DNA of 64,000 nt from Apodospora peruviana (lineage: Eukaryota > Ascomycota > Sordariomycetes > Sordariales > Lasiosphaeriaceae), in contig JAUEDM010000003.1 of the NCBI GenBank assembly GCA_033439685.1, positions 4,556,001-4,620,000 on the forward strand. The letters are read 5' to 3'. Within the stretch, counting starts at the first letter, position 1. Every line of letters starts with the position of its first letter. Under the pieces are notes generated by a model that saw only the letters and a program-made list of their open reading frames with translations, searched no databases and was not told where the DNA came from. The position numbers and the translations under genes are program-made. Positions 55,536-64,000 of this stretch are shown here, in pieces.

Positions 55536-56630
55536 GATGGCAGCTTCTTGTTAGGGGTGACTAGGACCAGAATCCGCTTTGGCGAGAGCGTCTCAACCGA
55601 CGGTGAGATCTTGCGTTGGTCCCAAACGACAGATTACACAAGTCGCAATGGAACTTGTTCTCATCCAACGCCTCTTTAACCTGCTTTGTATGGTAGAGGC
55701 GGTCCCTGTCCGGGTTGTTGGCCCTTGATCTCTTTACTCTGTCTCTCCTGCTTCTCCGACGTACTCATTATAATCCTCTGCCATCCTTTTGTAATGCCAA
55801 CTGGAATTGTTTCGGCCTTGAGAAGCTTCTCTCAAAAGTAGAAGAACGCGACTCTGCTTAAAACCCGAGCTTTGGAGTGAGTAGCAGCTTGATCAAAGAG
55901 GATATTTAAGGAGGAGAAGGGGGTGCGGCGGCCAACCATTTATGGCGGTCTACCTTTGTGCCTTGGCCTTATGGTCAACGACACGGAACCAAGAACGTAC
56001 TCCGGATAACCCGCTATTGTAGAGCCCCATCTTCTTTTACTGCAGCCTCCGTTTGTGAAGTCAGTTTCTCTTGGATTTTAATCCAAACCTTCGATGGAGT
56101 GGAGTGGACGAGTCTGCCAGGCCCATGTGGAGCTCAGTGGTCACACGACTTGGAATAAATTGTTCTCTTATCTCGCAAATTCTGCCCGACGGACATTTGG
56201 AGTCTAAGGTTTAATTTAGCTGAATCTTGCCACGCTAAAGCAATCACTGCTGCCAGTGAATTTTGGACAGAAGCGGGATGAAAAAGGGTGTAGTATTGTG
56301 AAGTATGTGCGGCGCGTCGTAGGATGTTTGGGGGGAAAAAAGGGGCGTAAATACAACAGATATTGGGCCAATTTGCGGTCGTCACGACATAGATAGCTCA
56401 TAAAGTCATATCAATATGCAAATTTCAGCACCTTAAGAAGCGTTATATTCATTAGTGTGGGTTGCTCTTCTATATAATTTTTCTACGCCGTCTCTAGTTC
56501 TATAACTGGTTGTTATCTCTTCCCCATGCAATGCATCCCATGGTCTAAGAACTGAAAACCCCCATAAGGTGTCAGGAGTTAATAAATAACTTCATAGGCT
56601 CATACCCATTGTCATCTTGTTCAATGACTT
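55536..56630. other. Intergenic, no gene seen
   Basis: Only short frames without motifs. The right end is the 3' flank of the second rhodopsin-like gene and is AT-rich. Confidence 0.5.
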
Positions 56631-57757
56631 TCAAAACCCAGCGTCAGACTTGCCACTTTTCTTGCTGGGCCCTATAACCGTCTCCTCGACCCGCACGTCG
56701 ACCCGCTCCTGAATCTGTATCGCCCCGGCAGCCTCGTAACTCAGACAATACTCGGGCCCCAGAATCTCTTCCTGGCTTTGGTTATCACGTGTGATGTCGG
56801 TGACCGTTGTCGGGTCACGGATGTCGAGTCTCGGATGGGCGTCAGGGAAGCCGCGGTTACTCTCGATATCGCTTTGACGTTGAGTGTTGGGGTTGGCCAG
56901 GTTGCTCAGCTTAATACTCCTGTGCACCGGACCATCATTGCCGGTGCCGTGCTTGTAATATCCGTTAGAGCTGCCTTGGCTGACTCCTGTTCTGCCGCGA
57001 CGCAAGAGGGGACGGAGGACTGGAACACCGGCGCAGACCTTGGTGACGGCGAGTTCGGCGGCGGACCAGATGACGAGGTTGACCGTGTCCTCTGGTCGAT
57101 CAGTGTCAGTTAGTCATGAGGATTAGTTGTGAAGAGTCGAGCGTAACGAAGGAAAAGGTTCAACACACCAGTGTAATTGGCGCTCGCAAGACCAGATAAC
57201 TCAACAGTCCTGATGACTCCACAGATTCCTGCCCTGAGCAAATAACACCCAAAGGTTAGCATCATCCTCACCTTATTAGCGCGATTAACCTGGGGCGACT
57301 TACACCACTCCAAGACTCATGCTTGCTGCAATGGTCACCTTCTCGCGATACCGCATGTTGAGCTTCCAGATGAACAGCCACGGAAAGCCAGCAAAGAAGA
57401 AATCGACTGCCGCACACCACGCTGCAAAGATGGTGTCAGCGGCGCCATCTTCATCGTAGCACAGTGGCCATGTGGGAAAAAAGTCCAAAACTCACAGCCC
57501 AGGAGTATCGAAAACGGCGTCACATGGATGATACACCTTCCCTCGACACGAGGATCAAAGATGAACTGTGGCGGTAAGCACTGGACCCAAAAGATGACGG
57601 CGGTTAGCACCGAGATAACCAGCAGGCTCAAGCTGGCTAACCACTGCGCGATCTTGTGCCAGGTCTCGAGAACAATACGAAGCAGGAAAAGCCCGAGCGA
57701 CACTTTGGCGGTTGCCATGCCGATCACGGCGACCATCATTGGTGTTTGGCCTCCCAT
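56631..57757 (-). CDS. PTH11/rhodopsin-like membrane protein, 5' end incomplete or lost
   Basis: Four exons (minus), 57757-57496, 57421-57304, 57233-57169 and 57091-56631, phases consistent, 301 aa from the first in-frame ATG. Segments match the family from the third TM on: KVSLGLFLLRIVLETWHKIA, LLVISVLTAVIFWVQCLPPQ, AVDFFFAGFPWLFIW, YREKVTIAASMSLGVVAG, RTVELSGLASANYTED, VNLVIWSAAELAVTKVCAGV and PVLRPL. The first two TM segments and the WxDD motif expected N-terminal are not found in 57760-58300 in any frame I tried, so the gene is probably 5'-truncated or has a distant first exon. Exons of 118 and 65 nt and all their phases equal those of the gene at 47668-48926, so the two are paralogues. 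The tail is long and polar. Confidence 0.7.
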
Positions 57758-58917
57758 TATGTTTGCTGAGTGAGTGGCTGTTTGACGTAACGTCAGATGG
57801 ACCGAAACAAAGGAAACGAAGATAGAAACAAACGACAACGATGGGAACTTGAACCCTTAGGATTATTCTTCTGCAACACTGGCGGTCAAGGAGATGATAT
57901 TCGGCCAGAGACAGACGCTCAACCACCCCTACTACTCCAAACACCAGGGGAATCTGATATCATTTCTCGGCCTGTCTTCGTCCTATAGTATGTAGACCGA
58001 ATCCAGAATTTGACAGACACTGAACAACGCAGCGGGAGTCAGGGCCTAGACTCGTTAACTGTCAGTGGGTTTATGGCGTTACTTACCCCTGAGAAAAGTG
58101 ACGATCAACCCACGCCCATGTTCTGGTGTTATGGCTGGGGCACCAGAGGCTACCTACCGGCTGGCCAATTTTCTTTATTTGGTTAATTGACAAGTCGGAC
58201 GCGAGAGCTATCACAAGTTCACAACGACTCGTCCTTTCTCGAACGCCAGTTGTCTTTTTGTGGGCCGAACATAAGCCATTGCTCAAGTAGTTTCATTTCC
58301 ACCAACCACTCAGACTGACTATTCAAGGGACAGATGAAAACCTCAGTCTACCAATTAGTGTAAAAGTGTCCGCGGCAGACTTGGTTGAACACCAACCGGC
58401 CGGCTCAGCCAGGCTTTTTGACTTCATATATCAACTATTCACCCCTGTTTGCCTTCGCAAAACTGAACGGAGTGGAGGAAAGAGAAAAGGAAAAGCCATG
58501 CTTCAGGCCCCTTTAGGTATCTTGGGAGCTGCGTGAAAACCCACTAAATCATCCTGTGCTGGTAGAAGGCTCCCCTTGTTTTAAAACTCAACATGTGCTG
58601 ACAATCTCTTCTTCTTCGGTAACGGCCGAACATCCATCCGCTCTCGATGCCCACTTCTTCCTTTTACGGGTATAGTTTCCGGTACCCCTCAGCTGTAAAA
58701 CCATGGAACAACCACCGGAGCAGTGCAACGGCGTTTGTGTGTTGGTGACACTAAGTGGCTGGTGAACTCCACAGACTAACCGGAAAACCGGTGTGGTGGT
58801 ATTCAGGCATTCTGTTTACTGCCAGACGATGGGCGCGTTGCTGTGTCACTAGACTAGGTAGCGAAAAGCACAACGTCCTGACAGTTTCCGCATGTTCTTC
58901 CCGAGCCGGACGGACGG

Positions 58918-58980
58918 ACACGTGTTGTGCACACACCATCCTCTAAAATAGACACGTTTAAATGAGAGTGGTTAACATAT
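58918..58980 (+). repeat. Dispersed ~65-bp repeat, copy 1
   Basis: Shares GTTGTGCACACACC, ATCCT..TA, AGACACGTT, AAATGAG and GAGAGTGGTT in the same order with 59281-59345. Part of a diverged duplicated segment. Confidence 0.65.
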
Positions 58981-59280
58981 TTACTATGGACCATATAAGT
59001 AGGTACCTTCATACGGTATTGTTCTTACAAAGTTATCGGCATGATGAATACGACTTCGGATCGCCAACTGCATATGTGATAAGATGAAATGAGTTGGTAT
59101 GAGCCACTTGCACGTTTACCACGGTACGGTATTGGAACCTAATCTAGTAGCCAACAACCCGCCGTACTGATGGTCGTAATATTGAGCCGACGCCCACCCA
59201 CTCACTCCTCCTTTAACTTGAAGTGAGTGTGACCTCTTAAGTCCACCAAGTCTGTCTCCTCATTCCCCAGGCATATTTGT

Positions 59281-59345
59281 GGCACAGTTGTTGCACACAC
59301 CACCATCCTTTAGACACGTTAGTAAAATGAGGAGAGTGGTTGGCA
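59281..59345 (+). repeat. Dispersed ~65-bp repeat, copy 2
   Basis: Same word order as copy 1: GTTGTTGCACACACCACCAT, CCTTTAGACACGTTAG, AAAATGAGGAGAGTGGTT. Copies lie about 363 bp apart in direct orientation. Confidence 0.65.
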
Positions 59346-59837
59346 TGCACCACTGCATGCGATAGGCTTGAGGAGTTGTCTCGGAAGGCTGCAACATCCA
59401 CCAATGTCAGTTGTGATAAGAGACTGGCGACGACTGAGACATTAGAACTCCACGCCACTTTCAAAAGGTTGGGTGCCTCCTACCGGTCTCAACTTATCAT
59501 AATTATCTCGCTGTCCCAATGCAGACCACCTAATTCGTACAGCTAGTGATACGTAACAGGGCAAGTAATACTCTGAAGTATGGGAATCCTATCAATCACG
59601 TCCTAGCTCCCCGACACTATTCCGCCACCGGACACACCTCGTCCCAACTTACTGGCTGTCTTTCTGGTTCGTGCAGCTGCAAGATCCCTGCGTTGAATGT
59701 GTGAAGGTGCCGAATCGAACGGCTCTGAGTGGTCATCCATCACATTCACATATAGTGTTACCCCTCTTGGGAAATGCAACCTCTGTGTCGTCCACGTATG
59801 TGTTGTTGGTTCATGCCGCCGCCCATGTGTGAGTTAG

Positions 59838-59845
59838 TTATAAAG
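59838..59845 (+). promoter_or_regulatory. Possible TATA element of the P450 gene
   Basis: TTATAAAG, 95 bases before the ATG at 59933. Assigned from position and sequence only. Confidence 0.35.
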
Positions 59846-59932
59846 AGGGATCGGTAGCTCACCCTGCCTTCTTAGATTCCCGATATTTAAGGTGCTTACC
59901 GCATCAACACGTGGCTGATCTGACAGATTAAC

Positions 59933-61703
59933 ATGGCTCCCGAACCCTGGATCCCCAAGTTGAGGGCCGCGCCACATTTAGGCCCAGCAATTGAGGTATG
60001 TCTGGTTGTCATCTTGGCCTATCTCGTGGTTTCGTATCTGAGGTCTCCTCTCAAAAAATACCCAGGGCCTTTCTTGGCGAGTAAGTCAGTCTGTTATGAT
60101 TTATGAGAAATTTGAAAGCTGACAACGGTCCGTCAGAATTCACCAATTTATGGCGCATGTACCGGATCTCTCGACGGGCGTACCACAAAGACCTCGAGAA
60201 GCTTCACAAGAAATATGGCCCGGTTGTGCAAATCGCTCCCAACGTCATCGATGTGGACTATCCCGAGTTGATCAAGACGGTTTTCAACGTCAAGGGGGAC
60301 TGGAAGAAGGTGCGTGCGTTCACGATGGAGTATAAGTGAACTAAAAGTTCTAACTCTGCCACCACAGACAGAATTCTATCTTAGCAGCAGCGCTCTCGTC
60401 AATGGCCAGATTGTCCTCAATCTCTTTAGCGAACTGGACGTGGTCAAACATGCCCAAACGAAACGGCCGATCGCAAAGCACTACTCGCCCTCTGGCGTCG
60501 CCGCCTTTGAGCCGCACATGGACAGAACGATTCAACGGCTCTGCGATGAACTGGAGACACGGTTTATGAGTACTAATAAGAGCGGCGGCGCTTCCTCCGA
60601 AAAGGAAAAACCGGTAGTCGACTTGGGAGAATGGATTCTATACTGTGCGTTTTCCTCCCCCATCCCGACCACCCGTAGTACTCATCTAGACAATCTAGTT
60701 AATGATGAAAAAAGACACATGGGACGTGGTCGGCGAAACAACCTTCAGCCAACCGCTCGGCTACCTGTCGGCAGGTCACGATTTCGACGGCACGTTACGA
60801 AACGCCGACAAAGCCATGGACTACTTCTCCTGGGTAGGCTGCATCCCGATCCTCGATCGGCTGCTCGACAAGAACCCCGTCGTGCACCTGGGGCCGCCCG
60901 GGTTCGGCGGAATCATGGCCCTTTCCGTCAAACGGTTGATCGACCGCGCCCAAGGCAAAGACAAGGAGTTCCACGACTCGTCCCGGCCTGACTATCTCGA
61001 CAAATTCATCGAAGCAAAAACCGCCAACCCCGACACGGTCGACGATTTCCAGCTCGTCTCGTGGCTCATGATCAACATGATCGCCGGCGCCGACACGACG
61101 GCCATCACCCTCCGGTCCGCCATCTACTTCTCTCTTTGGGACAAACGGATCTGGACCCGATTGCAGACCGAACTCGCGGCTGCAGGCTTGACGCGGGATA
61201 AATGTCCCCTCCCATACAAAGAAACGCGCGCCATTCCGTATCTTGAAGCCATCGTCCGCGAGGCGCTGCGTATCCTCCCTGCTGTGTCAGGTTGTCTGGA
61301 GCGGTATGTGCCCTCGGGCGGGCAGCGTCTCCCGGACGGCAGCTTCGTCCCGGAAAATTGTGTCGTCGCATTCAACCCGTACGTGCTCGGTCGTAACCGC
61401 GAGGTGTTTGGGTCTGATGCGGACGAGTTTAAGCCGGAGCGCTGGCTGCAGAGCGACAAAGAGTCCGACGATGCCTTCCAGACGCGGCTGCGCGCCATGA
61501 ACAATGCTGACCTTAGCTTCGGGGGCGGCAGTCGCATGTGTCTCGGGCGACATATGGGGCTGATGCAGGTGTACAAGGTCGTGTCGACGCTCGCGGTCCG
61601 CTATGATGCCGAGCTGGCGCATCCCGAGAAGGAGTGGACGGTGTTTAATAGTTTCTTTCCGAGGCAGGAAGGGTTGGAGGTGAGGATTTCGAAAAGAAAC
61701 TGA
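59933..61703 (+). CDS. Cytochrome P450, pisatin-demethylase-like group
   Basis: Four exons, 59933-60080, 60137-60309, 60368-60644 and 60715-61703, phases consistent, 528 aa. An N-terminal membrane anchor (VCLVVILAYLVVSYL) precedes the hinge KKYPGPFLAKFTNLWRMY over the first splice. I-helix oxygen motif AGADTT, K-helix E-x-x-R (REALR), FKPERW, and heme-binding FGGGSRMCLG with Cys475 are all present, so the enzyme should be active, ER-bound and dependent on a P450 reductase. The fourth exon acceptor was chosen as AAAAAAG|ACACATGG because only it restores ILYYTWDVVGETTFS, the usual text here. By overall pattern it belongs near fungal pisatin-demethylase-like P450s, which hydroxylate or demethylate secondary metabolites. 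The neighbouring halogenase relic supports such a role. Confidence 0.93.
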
Positions 61704-62661
61704 TTTTGTTCTTCTTTGCTGGTTGTTATTCAGTTAGAGTTCCGAGTTCGCTGTACTTCTGTTCTAACTTTAATAAAAGAAATTACGTACCTTACCTAGG
61801 TACCTTCTCCTTCTGACATGATATTAATTACAATCATGATGGTAACACAACATCTCACATGAACAACAAAGGCAGTTAAAAAGAAGCTTTTGGTCCAAGT
61901 TCGTTTACTGTCTACCTAGATTGGCCGTGTGGTAAAGTCCTTACACGCCAAGTACCTACCTTACCCGTGCAAGTAACTCAACGCTACCTTTTCAATTGGC
62001 ACTACAAGTCTGAGGTTGGCGTCCTGGTGGTTTCATTGACTGCTATCTGCGCACGCACACAATGGATTATTGGTGTAACGGTACATCTAGGTACGTTGGT
62101 AGTACCAAACACCATTGTGCTAGACCTACCTAAGGTATGTATATTTACCATCAAGGTCTCCTCCCTTTTCCTTTTTCTTTTTCGGTAAATAGCCAATTTT
62201 CTCCCAGGGAGCACATAAATCTAATACCTCCGAGTCGTTTTACTACAGAGATTGTGGCGCATAAACCTGTAGGCATTTATGTCACGTAAATCCTGCTGGA
62301 GCTGCATTGAGGGCGATAGCCTTCCTGGAGGCACGGACAGCGATGCTAGCCACACCCTCGTTGAGACATATGTATCTGCAAAGTAGCGGTACTTGTTGAT
62401 GATACGTTAGGTACCTGAGAATGCAAAAGAGAGGCTCTCAAGTTCTCTTTGTAGTCTTCCCCCTTTCCTAGCCGCGGAGTCCGGTCCCTGGATTATTAAT
62501 ACTACTTACCTTAGGTACTCGCCCGTGCTATCAACTATTAGACATAATTAGTACTTCCGAATGGAAAGATTTGCCTCCTCCTACCTTTACATGATAAATA
62601 CAACGATTCTCAGCGGCGACGGCTTGCACTCCAAGTAAGTAACCACAAAGACTACCTAATC
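61704..62661. other. Intergenic between P450 and halogenase relic
   Basis: AT-rich with several TACCTAGGTA-like palindromes (near 61794-61803) and related ACCTACC/ACCTTAGGTA words. No gene supported. Confidence 0.5.
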
Positions 62662-63758
62662 ATGTCATCACCCGTACCCGAGTCGTGCACTGTCCTCGTG
62701 GTCGGCGGGGGTCTGGGTGGTTCATACACGGCGTCTGCTCTCGCTTGAGAAGGGGCAGACACGGTGGTCCTTGAGGCAGACGCCTTTCCAAGGTGGGTAC
62801 ATACAACTGTATAGTAGTAGTACCTCTTTAACTTTTGTGTTTGCGGACATGACATCAATGACAGTGCTACCTACCTAGATATCACATTCCATTCGCCACT
62901 TTCTCCGGTTTAGTGATCTGGAGAAGTTCGACAAGTTCGGATTCTTGAAAAAGGTGCGTACCTAATACTGGCCTCGTGTGTAAGCAGGAATACATGTGTG
63001 TGGGTTCGCTCGTTTTTATTAGAAGGATTGCGATAATACCAAGAAAGACTGAAACACGAAGCACTCGGGGTTTTTTTCTAGTTTGGAGCTTCCTTCAAGT
63101 TAAACGACAAGCGTGAAGCGTGTGAGTTCATCAATCCTATAGCCACTATGAAGGTGTCAATCGCGGAGAGGAGAGATGGAAAACAGATGGGAACATGAAA
63201 AAAACAAGATACCAACTTTCATCGCCGTCAACGGCCCCGACGGCTATGCCTGGAACGTGGTCCGGTCCGAGTCCGACATGCTGATGTTTGAGCATGCTTC
63301 CCATTGTGGCGCCCGCGTCTTTGACCATAACAAGGTCGAATCGATTGGGTTTGACGGTCAGGGTCAGCCTACATCTGCCAGATGGTTGTCTCGCAAAGAC
63401 GGCGGCTCGACAGGCACCATTCGAGTTGAGTACCTGGTAGACGCCACCGGGCGCGCCGGTCTTTTGTCCACCAAGTACCTAAAGAACCGTAAGTTCAACC
63501 AGGGGATCAAGAACCTGGCCAACTGGGGTTATTGGAAGGGCGCCAAGGACGGATGTTGATGTAGGGGGGAAGCTCACGCAAGCCAGGATGTCGGAGACGG
63601 TGGACCTTTGCATCAAGGCCCACAATCAGATCTCCCCCGAGGACCGCGAGGCCGTACTGGGCAAGCTGGCACACATCAAGTCCGGGTTGTTGGGCAAGGA
63701 TGTCGGACCCGACAGGGACAATATGTCCCGTGGATCGAGCAACACCAACAAGATATAA
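62662..63758 (+). pseudogene. Flavin-dependent halogenase pseudogene
   Basis: Exon remnants 62662-62792, 62879-62953, 63082-63121, 63209-about 63555 and 63567-63758 with intact splice borders. It starts with the FAD motif VVGGGLGGSYTASALA, then TGA at codon 29 where homologues continue (EGADTVVLEADAFPR). In exon 2 the segment that normally reads YH(IGESMLP)SIRHFLRF lacks about 19 bases. FGASFKLNDKREA, NGPDGYAWNVVRSESDMLMF, EYLVDATGRAGLLSTKYLKN and KNLANWGYWKGAK follow. At 63217-63219 an extra T breaks the frame. After WGYWKGAK most of the catalytic and C-terminal part is gone; only a helical piece (MSETVDLCIKAHNQISPEDR) ends at TAA. The text is characteristic of RadH/Rdc2-type fungal halogenases that chlorinate phenolic polyketides. 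Confidence 0.85.
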
Positions 63759-64000
63759 CCCGTCGTTTCTCGCCAAATCTCCACGACTGCGGGATAGAGA
63801 CACAGCACCTGGATGCGAGAGGGACGTTCGATGTCCCCTCAACGGTCTTTTCGCCACAGCTATCCAGCTTATTCACAAGCCCCAGCGTTGCCGGGGGGGG
63901 GGGGCTTCAACCGGCATTATCAGCAGCACGTCCAGTATGATGACAAGCACAATCCAGGCACAGGATACGGGAGCGGAAAACTCGAGGCAAAATTACCTCC
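63759..64000. other. Window end; open frame running off the edge
   Basis: A G run (63893-63903) precedes a plus-strand frame that stays open to the end (GFNRHYQQHVQYDDKHNPGT, then GYGSGKLEAKLP). It could be the start of another exon or relic; too short to identify. Confidence 0.3.

Larger units (their letters stand above)
57758..59932. other. Gene-poor region upstream of the P450
   Basis: No gene supported. It holds two diverged copies of a ~65-bp repeat (58918-58980 and 59281-59345). A weak TATA-like box (59838-59845) and a GATATTTAAGG stretch (59881-59891) lie before the P450 start. Confidence 0.45.

Noticed and set aside
1..64000. CRISPR array, operons or other prokaryotic features
   Set aside because: Introns, nuclear-type tRNA genes and fungal families show a eukaryotic genome; the tandem repeats lack spacers.

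Overview
The window is nuclear DNA of a filamentous ascomycete. Genes are broken by short introns of about 50-125 nt with GT..AG borders and CTAAC/CTGAC-like branch points. Typical Pezizomycotina families are present: a QDE-1-type RNA-dependent RNA polymerase, a Zn2Cys6 regulator, FunK1-type and other fungal kinase-like genes, PTH11/rhodopsin-like membrane proteins, a mucin-like cell-surface protein, a GMC oxidoreductase, a P450 and a flavin-dependent halogenase relic. Sordariomycetes is my best guess. The species cannot be named from the sequence. All gene models were built by hand from reading frames, splice motifs and phase continuity; no search or RNA data were available.

Left part (1-30 kb): mostly intact genes. 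In order: a SAM methyltransferase (+, 780-1691); an eight-exon Zn2Cys6 transcription factor (-, 2198-5020, one GC-AG intron); the RdRP (+, 6678-10958); a secreted GMC oxidoreductase (+, 14344-16283); a small SRPBCC protein (-, 17066-17638); a protein with three tandem MYND-like zinc fingers that ends at an in-frame TAG with 76 more open codons behind it (+, 18477-19994); an AAAP amino-acid transporter (+, 22272-24216); an FAD monooxygenase (+, 24855-26216); and an ankyrin-type protein (-, 27660-29036). Intergenic stretches of 1-3 kb hold minisatellites and little else I can read.

Middle part (30-46.3 kb): an accessory-looking island full of decaying genes. It has a HET-like/multi-TM remnant (30339-31660), a FunK1 kinase gene broken by frameshifts (32276-34556), a second kinase-like pseudogene (41936-42917), and a third whose N-terminal exon lies on + (43533-43958) while its catalytic exon lies on - (44183-44578), facing each other. 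Intact genes in between are a class-I glutamine amidotransferase-like protein (36320-37151) and an AAA+ ATPase (38300-40603). A short piece of a paralogue of that ATPase sits directly behind an intron-containing tRNA-Asp (46006-46096). There is also a tRNA-Val(AAC) and a MITE-like inverted-repeat element (37700-37963).

Right part (47.6-64 kb): two PTH11/rhodopsin-like paralogues (47668-48926 and 56631-57757, both -) share internal exons of exactly 118 and 65 nt. Between them lie a Ser/Thr-rich mucin-like protein (50443-52619) and a repeat-rich gene-poor stretch. At the end an intact four-exon P450 (59933-61703) stands about 1 kb from a halogenase pseudogene (62662-63758), which suggests a decayed secondary-metabolite locus.

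A recurring theme is that several breaks in the kinase and halogenase relics are single-base expansions of short homopolymers (TT to TTT, AA to AAA). Either these are real decay or the assembly carries homopolymer errors; raw reads would decide.
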